From the NCBI RefSeq assembly GCF_000720475.1, contig NZ_JOAP01000003.1, positions 1 through 64,000 of the forward strand: a stretch of 64,000 bases of DNA, read 5' to 3'. A program made the translations under genes and the position numbers. Positions 26,285 to 35,088 of this stretch are shown here, piece after piece. The notes under the pieces are model-generated. The model was not told the DNA's origin. It searched no databases and was given only the letters and a program-made list of their open reading frames with translations. The DNA comes from Streptomyces aureocirculatus (GTDB taxonomy: Bacteria; Actinomycetota; Actinomycetes; Streptomycetales; Streptomycetaceae). Within the stretch, counting starts at the first letter, position 1; each line of letters opens with the position of its first letter.

Positions 26285-27292
26285 TCAGGCTCCCGGCGGT
26301 CGCCCTGATGACCAGTGGAACAGCGTCATGCCGACACTCGTCGCGAGGTTGTAGCTCGACACCTGTGGCCGCATCGGCAGCGACACCAGTTGGTCGGCCC
26401 GGGCCCGCAGTGCGGCGGACAGGCCGCTGCGCTCCGAGCCGAACGCGAGCACGGCATCGTCGGGGATCTTCAGCCCGCGGATGTCCGCGCCCTCGGCGTC
26501 GAGGGCGAACAGCGGGCCCGCGGGCAGTTCCGGGACGTCGAGGCGCTCCACCGCCGTGGCGAAGTGCAGCCCCGCACCGCCGCGTACGACCGTGGGATGC
26601 CAGGGGTCGAGCGTGCCGGTCGTGACGACTCCCGTCGCGCCGAAGCCCGCGGCGAGCCGGATCACCGCCCCGGCGTTGCCGAGGTTTCGGGGGTCGTCGA
26701 GGACGACGACCGGCGCGGACCTCGGCGTGTGCGCAAGGGCCCGGAGGTTGTCGGCACGTGCCGGGCGTACGGCCAGGGCGGCCACGGCGGTGGGGTGCAG
26801 CCGGGGCACCAGGGCCCGCAGCGTCGCGTCGTCGGTCTCGGCGAGCAGTGCGTCCAGGGCGGCCGTCACATCCGGCGCCAGGTCCTCGGCGAGAGCGAGG
26901 ACTGCGGCCTTGTCGCCCGTCAGCGCCACGGGGACGCGGGCGTCGAAGCGCAGGGCGTGCTTCAGGGCGTGGAAGCCGTCGAGCAGCACGTGGGAGCCGG
27001 CGAGACCGCGCCAGACCCGGACCGGATCCTCCGCACCCGCCCACGACGCCCCACCGCGCCCCCCTGCCGCCGCTGCCCACGGCGGCTCGTCACCACCCTC
27101 GGTCGCCACCGCCCTCCGCGACTCGTCGCGCCCCACCGCCGCTGCCGTCCGCTTCGACCCGTCGCGACCCGGAGGCGTCCCCTGCGGCTCGTCGCCACCT
27201 ACTGCCGCTGCCGTCCTCCGCGCCTCGCCATGCCCCGCCGCCGCTGCCGTCCGCTGCGGCCTGTCATTGCCCTCTGCCGCGCTGCCGCTCAT
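26285..27292 (-). CDS. SpoU/TrmH-family RNA 2'-O-methyltransferase
   Basis: This is a knotted-fold AdoMet methyltransferase acting on tRNA or rRNA ribose. The 335 residues carry the three SpoU motifs in the C-terminal domain: LDDPRNLGNAGAVIR (motif 1), LAFGSERSGLS (motif 2) and LPMRPQVSSYNLATSVGMTLFHW (motif 3). Residues 1-85 are repetitive and unstructured, with TAAAVG and GGDEP units written in tandem, so the true start may be later; 27292 is chosen because its ATG overlaps the stop of the preceding gene (ATGA). The RNA target cannot be predicted. Confidence 0.82.
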   Translation of the reverse strand: MSGSAAEGNDRPQRTAAAAGHGEARRTAAAVGGDEPQGTPPGRDGSKRTAAAVGRDESRRAVATEGGDEPPWAAAAGGRGGASWAGAEDPVRVWRGLAGSHVLLDGFHALKHALRFDARVPVALTGDKAAVLALAEDLAPDVTAALDALLAETDDATLRALVPRLHPTAVAALAVRPARADNLRALAHTPRSAPVVVLDDPRNLGNAGAVIRLAAGFGATGVVTTGTLDPWHPTVVRGGAGLHFATAVERLDVPELPAGPLFALDAEGADIRGLKIPDDAVLAFGSERSGLSAALRARADQLVSLPMRPQVSSYNLATSVGMTLFHWSSGRPPGA

Positions 27293-28566
27293 GCTCCGAA
27301 GCCTACGCGCGCGGGCTCGGTGACTGGGCTGACCTGCTCCTCTTCCTTCGGTAGCGGCGACGGCGCGGACTTGCGCGGCAGTCGCGGCGCCCGGGCGAGC
27401 ACACCGTCACGCGCGCGTGCCACCCGGCCGCCTAGGCGGCGCAGGAAGGACGTGGGCAGGAAGACCGCGTCGGCCGCGATCATCGCGAGCGAGAAGAACG
27501 GCAGCCCCAGAACGACGGCGATGGCCGCGTGCTCGAAGATCATCACGGCCAGGAGGACGTTCTTGACGCGCCGGTTGAACAGGGTGAACGGGAAGGCGAC
27601 CTGCACGGCGACCGTCCCGTAGGTCACCAGCATCACCAGTACACCGTGCGAGGCCAGCAGGTCGGCGAGCGCGGGCCAGGGGGAGAAGTAGTCGAGCTGG
27701 AGGGGGTAGTAGACGGCGGTACCGTCCTGCCAGCGGCTGCCCTGGATCTTGTACCAGCCCGCCGTGGCGTAGATCAGGCACGCCTCGGCCATGATCACCA
27801 ACAGGGCGGCGTTGTGCGCGAGGTTGGCGACGACGTCGAGCAACAGCCGGGGTTCGCCGTTCGGGGCCCTACGACCGGCGAACCACCACAGGCCGTGCGC
27901 GAGCCACAGCCCCCAGAAGAACACCGGCCAGTACCCGTCGAGTTCCCCCATGAACGTCACGGCGGACAACGCGAGCCCGAGGACCCACCACAGCACGGGC
28001 CCGACCCGGTCCTCGCGGTTCAGCGGGGCGGCGTCGCCGTTCTCCTCACGGCCCGGCGGGGCGGCGGCATCGCTTCCCCCGCCCCGGGAGTCGGCGCGTG
28101 CCGCACGCCGCGCGTCCAGGGACCAGACCTGGCCGCACCGCGTGAACACCAGGTAGATCGCCATGAGATGGATGACGTTGTCGCCGCCGTCGCCCATGAA
28201 GATGCTGCGGTTCTGCAGCGAAAGGACGCCGATCATGAAGAGTACGGACATGGTGCGTGTGCGCCAGCCCACAAGGAGCAGGGCGCTGGACAGTATCGCC
28301 AGGAAGTAGACGATCTCGAACCACACCCGCCCGTCCGACCACATCAGCGCGGTGAAGGCGTCATTGGCGGAGATGAGCCGCTGGGCCATGTCCCAGCTCC
28401 AGGGCCCTTCGGGTCCGTACAGCTCATGCCGGTGCGGCAGTTCGCGCAGCAGGAACAGCAGCCAGGTGGCGGCGAAGCCGATGCGGACCATCGCGGTCTG
28501 GTACGGGCCGAGGGCGTGCGCCGTGACGCGCTGCACGCCACGGGCGAGTGGGTCGAGACGGATCAC
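27289..28566 (-). CDS. HTTM-domain membrane protein (vitamin K-dependent gamma-carboxylase-like)
   Basis: This is a multi-pass membrane protein of 425 residues with the HTTM (horizontally transferred transmembrane) domain. About eight hydrophobic helices are visible, with conserved landmarks ELPHRHELYGPEGPWSW, SIFMGDGGDNVIHL, IYATAGWYKIQGSRWQDGTAVYYPL and the final FEHAAIAVVLGLPFFSLAMIAADAVF. Bacterial members are of unknown function. The GTG start overlaps the stop of the DUF5819 gene (GTGA). DUF5819 and HTTM genes travel together in Streptomyces and probably form one membrane system. Confidence 0.85.
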   Translation of the reverse strand: MIRLDPLARGVQRVTAHALGPYQTAMVRIGFAATWLLFLLRELPHRHELYGPEGPWSWDMAQRLISANDAFTALMWSDGRVWFEIVYFLAILSSALLLVGWRTRTMSVLFMIGVLSLQNRSIFMGDGGDNVIHLMAIYLVFTRCGQVWSLDARRAARADSRGGGSDAAAPPGREENGDAAPLNREDRVGPVLWWVLGLALSAVTFMGELDGYWPVFFWGLWLAHGLWWFAGRRAPNGEPRLLLDVVANLAHNAALLVIMAEACLIYATAGWYKIQGSRWQDGTAVYYPLQLDYFSPWPALADLLASHGVLVMLVTYGTVAVQVAFPFTLFNRRVKNVLLAVMIFEHAAIAVVLGLPFFSLAMIAADAVFLPTSFLRRLGGRVARARDGVLARAPRLPRKSAPSPLPKEEEQVSPVTEPARVGFGA

Positions 28567-29612
28567 CGGACGGCTCCCTTCCCTTCGGCGGCCACGTCTC
28601 CGCGCGCCCGGTCCTCGTCCGCGAGCGGCAGGTCGGACGGGGTCACCGACCACCACGGAAGGACCCGCTGCACGGGCTTGATGTTGATCTTCTCGTCACT
28701 CCACTCCGGTGGCGGCACCGGCGTGGTCCGGGACCTGACCTGCACCTGGTCGAAGGCCTCACCGCGGGCGAGCGGCTCGTGCCGGTCGAGGCGGAGCAGC
28801 GCGATACGGCGGACGTAACGCTCGGACAGCTCGCCGCGCAGGCCGGTGGGACGATTTTGCGCGTCGTGGGTGGCCACGAAGAAGTCCCAGCCTCTGCGGA
28901 GTTCGTTCTGCTGGGTGTGGCTCGGCAGCGGGTTGTGGTCGATGGCGGCGCCGTCCTGCGCGGACAGGTTGTACCAGCGGGTGGTCCTGGAGGTCCCGTC
29001 AGCCGTACGGATCTGCGCGCGCACCTCCACCGCGACGTTCTGCTGGAGCGGGTTGGGCGCGAACAGCTTCCAGTTCTGCTCGAACTCGGGATAGATCCAG
29101 TCCTCGACCGTCCGGCCGTGTTCCTTGGTGACGGTGTTCGACGGCGCGACGTGCAGGAACAGCATGCCGACGTGGACGCAGACGGTGGCCACGACCACGG
29201 CGAGGACCAAAGCAGCGACGACTTGCGACCCGCGGGAGAGGGCGGCGATGCCCGCCGGGGGGCGGGGCGGGGTGGGGTCCGGCGGGGGCTCGGCCGGGGG
29301 TCCGGAGTCGGCGGGCACGTCCAGTTCCGGGTCTGGCTCGGTGGGCTTGGCGAGCGTCGGGTCCGGCTCGGTGGGCTCGTCGAGCGTCGGGTCCGGCTCG
29401 GTGGGCCCGGCGCGCCCTGAATCCAGCTCAGCCCGTTCGCTGAGCTCCGGGTCCGGCTCGGTGGGCTGGGCGGGCTGGGAAGCACGCCTGGCGGGCTCGG
29501 TGGGCTCGGCGGCACGCCTGGGCTCGGTAGGCCCGGTAGGCCCGGTGGGCTCGGCGGGCTTGGAGGCCCGCCCGGCGGGCTCGCCGCGCGGACCCTTGTC
29601 GTACCCGTCCAT
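28563..29612 (-). CDS. DUF5819-family protein, membrane anchored, with TEPDP repeats
   Basis: This 349-residue protein has a repetitive cytoplasmic N-terminus (about 1-125) of Thr-Glu-Pro units ([19 protein letters not shown]), one transmembrane helix ([21 protein letters not shown]) near 145 and an extracytoplasmic domain with the DUF5819 landmarks [30 protein letters not shown] and LRLDRHEP. Its function is unknown. It overlaps and precedes the HTTM gene, suggesting a two-protein membrane complex. The ATG at 29612 is taken; the frame continues upstream to 29729 but without a ribosome-binding site. Confidence 0.75.
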   Translation of the reverse strand: MDGYDKGPRGEPAGRASKPAEPTGPTGPTEPRRAAEPTEPARRASQPAQPTEPDPELSERAELDSGRAGPTEPDPTLDEPTEPDPTLAKPTEPDPELDVPADSGPPAEPPPDPTPPRPPAGIAALSRGSQVVAALVLAVVVATVCVHVGMLFLHVAPSNTVTKEHGRTVEDWIYPEFEQNWKLFAPNPLQQNVAVEVRAQIRTADGTSRTTRWYNLSAQDGAAIDHNPLPSHTQQNELRRGWDFFVATHDAQNRPTGLRGELSERYVRRIALLRLDRHEPLARGEAFDQVQVRSRTTPVPPPEWSDEKINIKPVQRVLPWWSVTPSDLPLADEDRARGDVAAEGKGAVR

Positions 29613-29721
29613 CTCGCCCCGTTCCTCAACCCTCCACCGGCCCCTGCATCGGGGCCCCGCAACGGACCCTGCCGCCGGAACGGTACTCAGACCCGCCCGC
29701 CAGGCCCAGGCGTCCCGGAGG

Positions 29722-29793
29722 TTATCCACAGGGTTGACACCTTAAGGCGAGCCACCGCACCATTGAATTCGCACGAACCGAACGATCGGTCGG
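29722..29793 (+). promoter_or_regulatory. paaA promoter region with 18-bp operator and DnaA-box-like site
   Basis: The region holds a perfect TTATCCACA (29722-29730), a -35-like TTGACA at 29734-29739, and the operator AACCGAACGATCGGTCGG at 29776-29793, identical to that at 24414-24431. The operator lies where a bound repressor would block transcription of paaA. The -10 hexamer is not clear. Confidence 0.65.
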
Positions 29794-29855
29794 TAAGTTG
29801 CTCGACCGTCGAGTTCGTGGGAGTCGGACGATGCCCGAGGTCGAGGGGGACCGAG

Positions 29856-30911
29856 ATGCCTACAGCGCAACGGCCCGTGAGCCCGATGGACACCACGAGC
29901 GCCACGGGAACGGCAGGGGCTGCCGGGACAGCGGGCACGGCAGCGGCGGACGCCGTGACGCTGGAGGCGGCGTTCGACGCGGCCGTGGCGGCCGACGAGC
30001 GCATCGAGCCGCGTGACTGGATGCCTGACGCCTATCGCGCCACGCTCGTGCGCCAGATCGCGCAGCACGCCCACTCCGAGATCATCGGCATGCAGCCGGA
30101 GGCGAACTGGATCACGCGTGCGCCCTCGCTGCGCCGTAAGGCGATCCTGATGGCCAAGGTCCAGGACGAGGCGGGCCACGGCCTTTATCTGTACAGCGCG
30201 GCGGAGACGCTCGGCGCGAGCCGCGACGACCTGCTCGACAAGCTGCACTCGGGCCGCCAGAAGTACTCCTCGATATTCAACTACCCGACGCTGACCTGGG
30301 CGGACGTGGGCGCCATCGGCTGGCTCGTGGACGGTGCGGCGATCACCAACCAGGTCCCGCTGTGCCGGTGTTCGTACGGCCCCTATGCCCGCGCGATGGT
30401 CCGGGTCTGCAAGGAGGAGTCGTTCCACCAGCGCCAGGGGTACGAACTGCTGCTCGCCCTCAGCAGGGGCACCGAGGCCCAGCACGCGATGGCTCAGGAC
30501 GCCGTGGACCGCTGGTGGTGGCCGTCCCTGATGATGTTCGGACCGCCGGACGCGGAGTCGTCGCACTCGGAGCAGTCCATGACCTGGAAGATCAAGCGGC
30601 ACTCGAACGACGAGCTGCGCCAGCGGTTCGTGGACATCTGCGTCCCCCAGGCCGAGTCGCTCGGCCTCACCCTCCCGGACCCGGACCTGAAGTGGAACGA
30701 GGAGCGCGGGCAGCACGACTTCGGCGCCATCGACTGGAGCGAGTTCTGGTCGGTCCTGAAGGGGAACGGCCCGTGCAACGAACAGCGCATGACCCAGCGC
30801 AGGCTGGCCCACGAAGAGGGCGCCTGGGTGCGTGCGGCGGCGGCCGCCCACGCCGCCAAGCACGCCGCCCGCGCCGCCGAGCACAGTGAGCGCAAGGAGG
30901 CGACCGCATGA
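29856..30911 (+). CDS. paaA: phenylacetyl-CoA epoxidase subunit PaaA
   Basis: This is the catalytic di-iron subunit of the ring-1,2-phenylacetyl-CoA epoxidase (PaaABCE). The 351 residues carry iron-binding Glu/His motifs ([12 protein letters not shown] and [16 protein letters not shown]) in a ferritin-like four-helix bundle. A Gly/Ala-rich leader of about 30 residues precedes the fold. The ATG at 29856 follows GGGGGACCGAG; upstream ATGs would cross the operator. First gene of the paaABCDE operon; the end overlaps paaB by four bases. Confidence 0.93.
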   Translation: MPTAQRPVSPMDTTSATGTAGAAGTAGTAAADAVTLEAAFDAAVAADERIEPRDWMPDAYRATLVRQIAQHAHSEIIGMQPEANWITRAPSLRRKAILMAKVQDEAGHGLYLYSAAETLGASRDDLLDKLHSGRQKYSSIFNYPTLTWADVGAIGWLVDGAAITNQVPLCRCSYGPYARAMVRVCKEESFHQRQGYELLLALSRGTEAQHAMAQDAVDRWWWPSLMMFGPPDAESSHSEQSMTWKIKRHSNDELRQRFVDICVPQAESLGLTLPDPDLKWNEERGQHDFGAIDWSEFWSVLKGNGPCNEQRMTQRRLAHEEGAWVRAAAAAHAAKHAARAAEHSERKEATA

Positions 30912-31198
30912 GCAGCTCGACCGAATGGCCGCTGTGGGAAGTGTTCGTGCGCTCGCGCCGCGGCCTGTCCCACACCCACGCGGGCAGCCTGCACGCCCCG
31001 GACGCCGAGATGGCCCTGCGCAACGCCCGCGACCTGTACACCCGCAGGAACGAGGGCATCTCCATCTGGGTCGTCCCCTCCGCCGGGATCACCGCGTCCT
31101 CGCCCGACGAGAAGGACTCCTTCTTCGACCCGTCCGCCGACAAGCCCTACCGCCACCCGACGTTCTACGACATCCCGGAGGGAGTGAAGCACCTGTGA
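30908..31198 (+). CDS. paaB: phenylacetyl-CoA epoxidase subunit PaaB
   Basis: This 96-residue small subunit is needed for the epoxidase complex and probably bridges PaaA-PaaC to the reductase. It shows [41 protein letters not shown] and the C-terminal [17 protein letters not shown]. Its start overlaps the paaA stop (ATGA), and its stop overlaps the paaC GTG start. Confidence 0.93.
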   Translation: MSSSTEWPLWEVFVRSRRGLSHTHAGSLHAPDAEMALRNARDLYTRRNEGISIWVVPSAGITASSPDEKDSFFDPSADKPYRHPTFYDIPEGVKHL

Positions 31199-31971
31199 CC
31201 GCCACCCCGTCCACGAACACGGCCGCGACCGCCACCGCCGCCTCCGCGTCCCCTCCCGCCCCGGCTCCCCCGGCCGCGGCCCTCCCCCTGGGCGACGACG
31301 CCCTGGTGCTCTCGCACCGCCTGGGTGAGTGGGCGGGGCACGCCCCCGTCCTGGAGGAAGATGTCGCCCTGGCGAACATAGCCCTGGACCTTCTCGGACA
31401 GGCCCGGGTGCTGCTCTCCCTGGTCGGTGACGAGGACGAGCTGGCCTATTTGCGGGAGGAGCGCGCCTTCCGCAACGTCCAGCTCGTCGAGCAGCCGAAC
31501 GGCGACTTCGCGCACACCATCGCCCGCCAGTTGTACTTCTCGGTGTACCAGACCTTGATGTACGACCGACTCGCCCGCACGGTCAGCCCCTTGGCGCCGC
31601 TGGCCGCGAAGGCCGTCAAGGAGGTCACCTACCATCAGGACCACGCCGAGCAGTGGACGCTCCGCCTCGGCGACGGCACGGCGGAGAGCCATGAGCGGAT
31701 GCAGCGCGGTCTGGACGCGCTGTGGCGGTTCACCGGGGAGCTGTTCCAGCCGGTGACCGGCCTCGATCTCGACTGGGAGGCCCTGCGCGCGCAGTGGACG
31801 GCCACGATCACGGCGGTGATCGAGAGGGCCACCCTCACCGTCCCCGAGGGGCCGCGGAGCGGGGCGTGGCAGGCCGGCGCCGGACGCGAGGGCCTGCACA
31901 CCGAGCCGTTCGGCAGGATGCTCGCGGAGATGCAGCATCTGCACCGCAGCCACCCGGGGGCGTCATGGTGA
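31195..31971 (+). CDS. paaC: phenylacetyl-CoA epoxidase subunit PaaC
   Basis: This is the structural partner of PaaA in the epoxidase, a ferritin-like protein without a full di-iron site. The 258 residues start with a low-complexity Ala/Thr/Pro leader of about 30 residues, then LGDDALVLSHRLGEWAGHAPVLEEDVALANIALDLLGQAR and KEVTYHQDHAEQWTLRLGDGT, both typical of PaaC. The GTG start at 31195 overlaps the paaB stop. Confidence 0.92.
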   Translation: MTATPSTNTAATATAASASPPAPAPPAAALPLGDDALVLSHRLGEWAGHAPVLEEDVALANIALDLLGQARVLLSLVGDEDELAYLREERAFRNVQLVEQPNGDFAHTIARQLYFSVYQTLMYDRLARTVSPLAPLAAKAVKEVTYHQDHAEQWTLRLGDGTAESHERMQRGLDALWRFTGELFQPVTGLDLDWEALRAQWTATITAVIERATLTVPEGPRSGAWQAGAGREGLHTEPFGRMLAEMQHLHRSHPGASW

Positions 31972-32555
31972 CCACTCCGTCCCGCGCATCCGCAACGTCC
32001 ACCACACCCCCTGCCCCCAGCGCCTCCCACACTCCCGCCGCACCCACCCCGTCCCCCGGAACCGCCGCACCCACCGCCCTGGAAGCCGAGCTGTGTGCCC
32101 TCGCGGGGTCCGTGCCCGACCCCGAGCTGCCCGTCCTGACCCTGGGAGAGCTCGGCGTGCTCCGCGCCGTCCACGTCAGCGGCACGGGCCACGTCGACGT
32201 GGAGCTCACTCCGACATACACGGGCTGCCCCGCCATAGAGGCCATGTCCGCGGACATAGAGCAGGTGCTGCGCGAGCACGGCAGGGACGACGTCACCGTG
32301 CGCACGGTGCTCTCCCCCGCCTGGTCCACGGACGACATCAGTGCCGAGGGCCGCCGCAAGCTCGCCGAGTTCGGCATCGCCCCGCCGCGCCCGCACGCCG
32401 CCGACGGGCCGGTCCCGCTCTCCCTCACGGTCCGCTGCCCGCACTGCGGCTCGACCGACACGGAGCTGCTCAGCCGCTTCTCGTCCACCGCCTGCAAGGC
32501 GTTGCGCCGCTGCGTCGACTGCCGGGAGCCCTTCGACCACTTCAAGGAGTTGTGA
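31965..32555 (+). CDS. paaD: PaaD, iron-sulfur assembly-type protein with zinc ribbon
   Basis: The 196-residue protein has an N-terminal low-complexity leader, a MIP18/DUF59 domain (about 45-120: VPDPELPVLTLGELGVLR, YTGCPAIEAM) and a C-terminal zinc ribbon with CPHCG and CVDC pairs. PaaD is required for epoxidase maturation, presumably in Fe-S or di-iron loading. It overlaps the paaC end by seven bases and its stop overlaps the paaE start (TGATG). Confidence 0.92.
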   Translation: MVTTPSRASATSTTPPAPSASHTPAAPTPSPGTAAPTALEAELCALAGSVPDPELPVLTLGELGVLRAVHVSGTGHVDVELTPTYTGCPAIEAMSADIEQVLREHGRDDVTVRTVLSPAWSTDDISAEGRRKLAEFGIAPPRPHAADGPVPLSLTVRCPHCGSTDTELLSRFSSTACKALRRCVDCREPFDHFKEL

Positions 32556-33622
32556 TGGCGCGCTTCCACCCGCTCCGCGTGGCGGCGGTCGAGCAGCTCA
32601 CCGACGACTCCGTGACGCTGACGTTCGCGGTGCCCCCCGCGCTGCGCGAGGAGTACCGGCACGCGGCGGGCCAGCACCTCGCCCTGCGCCGCGTCGTCGA
32701 CGGCACCGAGATCCGGCGCACGTACTCGGTCTGTTCCCCGGCGCCGGACCCGCGGGCGGCCGGTGAGCCGAGGGAGTTGCGGGTGGGCGTGCGGGTGGTG
32801 GAGGGCGGCGCCTTCTCGACATACGCGCACAAGGAGATCGTCGTCGGTGACGAGCTGGAGGTGATGACCCCGGCGGGCCGCTTCACGCTGCAGCCTGCTC
32901 CGGGACGGTATGCCGCGGTGGTCGGAGGCAGCGGCATCACGCCGGTGCTCTCCATCGTCACGACGCTCCTTGAGCGCGAACCGCGGGCCGAGTTCTGCCT
33001 CATACGCAGCGACCGTACGGCGGCGTCGACGATGTTCCTGGACGAGGTGGCCGACCTCAAGGACCGCTGGCCGCACCGCTTCCAGTTGGTGACGGTGCTG
33101 TCCCGGGAGGAGCAGCAGGCCGGGCTCGCCTCGGGACGGCTCGACGAGGAACGCCTGGGACGGCTGCTGCCCGCGCTGCTGCCGGTCGATGAGGTCGACG
33201 GCTGGTTCCTGTGCGGTCCGTACGGGCTTGTGCAGGGTGCGGAGCGGACGCTGCGGGGGCTCGGGGTGCAGCGGCGGCGCATCCACGAGGAGATATTCCA
33301 CGTGGACGACGGGATCGCGGCCGTGCCTGTCGCCCCGGCGCCGGAGGACAGCACGGTCACGGTCACCCTCGACGGGCGCTCCGGCTCCTGGCCGGTGCGG
33401 GCGGGGGAGTCGCTCCTGGACACGGTGTTGCGCAACCGCGCGGACGCGCCGTTCGCCTGCAAGGGCGGGGTGTGCGGTACCTGCCGGGCGTTCAAGGTGT
33501 CCGGTGAGGTGCGGATGGACCGGAACTTCGCGCTGGAGCCGGAGGAGACCGAGGCCGGTTATGTGCTGGCGTGCCAGTCGCATCCGACGACGGACAGGGT
33601 GGAGCTGGACTTCGACCGCTGA
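32555..33622 (+). CDS. paaE: phenylacetyl-CoA epoxidase reductase PaaE
   Basis: This is the electron-transfer subunit, 355 residues. The N-terminal FAD domain has RRTYSVCSP, the NADPH domain has GGSGITPVLSIV and GPYGLVQGAERTL, and a C-terminal plant-type 2Fe-2S ferredoxin domain shows CKGGVCGTCRAF with a distal CQSHP. It passes electrons from NADPH to the PaaA di-iron centre. Last of the tightly overlapping paaABCDE operon. Confidence 0.93.
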   Translation: MARFHPLRVAAVEQLTDDSVTLTFAVPPALREEYRHAAGQHLALRRVVDGTEIRRTYSVCSPAPDPRAAGEPRELRVGVRVVEGGAFSTYAHKEIVVGDELEVMTPAGRFTLQPAPGRYAAVVGGSGITPVLSIVTTLLEREPRAEFCLIRSDRTAASTMFLDEVADLKDRWPHRFQLVTVLSREEQQAGLASGRLDEERLGRLLPALLPVDEVDGWFLCGPYGLVQGAERTLRGLGVQRRRIHEEIFHVDDGIAAVPVAPAPEDSTVTVTLDGRSGSWPVRAGESLLDTVLRNRADAPFACKGGVCGTCRAFKVSGEVRMDRNFALEPEETEAGYVLACQSHPTTDRVELDFDR

Positions 33623-33674
33623 GCGGAGCCCGGGGCGAGCAGTCGGTCGGACACCCGGGCCCGACTCTCCCCCG

Positions 33675-33821
33675 CCATGCGGTCGTTCTCTCCCATGCGA
33701 CTGTTCCCTCCCATGCGACTGTTCCCTCCCATGCGACTGTTCCCTCCCATGCGGCTGTTCGCTTCCATACGGCTGTTCCCTCCCGTGCGGCGGCTGTTCG
33801 CTTTCATCCGGCTGTTCCCTT
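33675..33821. repeat. 18-bp tandem repeat array
   Basis: Eight head-to-tail units with consensus CCATGCGACTGTTCCCTC occur. The second to fourth are identical; the seventh carries a 3-bp insertion. The array fills most of the gap between paaE and the acyl-CoA dehydrogenase gene and is not part of either protein under the chosen starts. Because 18 is a multiple of three, an open frame runs through it, but I do not consider it coding. Confidence 0.9.
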
Positions 33822-33882
33822 CCACTGGAACTTGTTCTACCTTGACGACCCGTCAGGGCCGGGCCGTGCGGAGGGACGAGCT

Positions 33883-35088
33883 GTGGACTTCAGTTTCACC
33901 GAGGAGCAGCAGGCGGCGCTTGAGGCGGCGAAGGCGGTGTTCGCCGATGTCGTGCCGGACGGGGTGCCAAGTCCCGCGCTCACCCCGGGGGCCGTGGCCG
34001 AGGACTTCGACCGGGAGCTGTGGGGCAGGCTCGCCGGTGCCGATCTGCTGAGTCTGCTGGTGGCGCCGGAGTACGGCGGTTCGGGTCTTGACCCCATCGC
34101 GCTCTGTCTGGTGTTGCGGGAGTCGGCGAAGGTGCTTGCCAGGGTGCCGCTTCTGGAGAGCAGCGCTGCCGCGTATGCCGTACAGGCCTTCGGGAGCCAG
34201 GAGTTTAAGCAGGCCGTGCTGCCTGCGGCCGCGCGGGGTGAGACCGTCCTGACCGTGGCGACGAACGGCCGCACGGGCCACGACGACGCCGCGCTGGCCG
34301 TCACCGCGCGTCCCGATGGTGACGGTGACGACGGGAGTGGCGGGTGGGTGCTCGATGGGGTGCAGAGCGGGGTTCCCTGGGGGTTCGATGCCGACTTCAT
34401 CGTGGTTCCGGCCACGTCGTCCGAGGGAATGGCGGTTCTCGCGCTGGTGCCGGGTGCGGGGGCAGGAACGAAGACGGGAGCGGGTACGGGTGCGGGGGCG
34501 GGGCTCGGTTTCGCCGAGCAGTTCTCGACGAGTGGGGAGCGGCTCGGGGAGTTGCGGCTGGACTCGGTGCGGGTCGGTGCCCGGGACGTCATCGCGGTGG
34601 AGGGGGCGTGGGACTATCTGCGCGACCTGCTGGCGACGGGTACCTGTGCGCTGGCGCTCGGCCTTGGTACGGGGGTGCTCGGGATGACGAGTGAATACAC
34701 CGGGAAGCGGGAGCAGTTCGGGTTTCCGGTCGCCACGTTCCAGGCGGTGGCGATGCAGGCGGCGGACCGTTACATCGACCTGCGGGCCATGGAGGTCACG
34801 CTGTGGCAGGCCGCCTGGCGCCTGAGTGAACCGGGGCGCGGGGCCGCGGGCGAGGGCGGGCCGCTGCCCGCGTCGGGGGATGTGGCGGTGGCCAAGATCT
34901 GGGCGTCGGACGGGGTGCGCCGCGTCGTCCAGACCGCGCAGCACCTGCACGGCGGCTTCGGCGCCGACGTCGACTACCCCCTGCACCGGTACCACGCCTG
35001 GGCCAAGCATCTGGAGCTGGCACTCGGCCCGGCGGCGGCGCACGAGGAGGCGCTGGGAGACCTGCTGGCCGCCCACCCCCTGGCCTGA
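33883..35088 (+). CDS. acyl-CoA dehydrogenase family protein
   Basis: This flavin-dependent acyl-CoA dehydrogenase has 401 residues. The N-terminal helical domain begins VDFSFTEEQQAALEAAK. APEYGGSG is the family loop, the middle domain has a Gly/Ala/Thr repeat insertion (GAGAGTKTGAGTGAGAG), and the C-terminal domain has SEYTGKREQFGFPVATFQAVAMQAADRYID and QHLHGGFGADVDYPLHRYH. Its substrate is unknown; position after paaE suggests a role in phenylacetate or related acyl-CoA catabolism. The GTG at 33883 has GGAGGGA six bases upstream. Its 3' end begins a GGCCTGACCG repeat. Confidence 0.83.
   Translation: MDFSFTEEQQAALEAAKAVFADVVPDGVPSPALTPGAVAEDFDRELWGRLAGADLLSLLVAPEYGGSGLDPIALCLVLRESAKVLARVPLLESSAAAYAVQAFGSQEFKQAVLPAAARGETVLTVATNGRTGHDDAALAVTARPDGDGDDGSGGWVLDGVQSGVPWGFDADFIVVPATSSEGMAVLALVPGAGAGTKTGAGTGAGAGLGFAEQFSTSGERLGELRLDSVRVGARDVIAVEGAWDYLRDLLATGTCALALGLGTGVLGMTSEYTGKREQFGFPVATFQAVAMQAADRYIDLRAMEVTLWQAAWRLSEPGRGAAGEGGPLPASGDVAVAKIWASDGVRRVVQTAQHLHGGFGADVDYPLHRYHAWAKHLELALGPAAAHEEALGDLLAAHPLA

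Noticed and set aside
21630..29730. DnaA-box-like 9-mers as an origin of replication
   Set aside because: Only single boxes beside ordinary promoters; no dnaA or dnaN gene or AT-rich unwinding region.
33571..33882. A longer N-terminus for the acyl-CoA dehydrogenase, translated through the 18-bp array
   Set aside because: The GTG at 33883 has a good ribosome-binding site and the correct family N-terminus; the array would add RLFPPM repeats.
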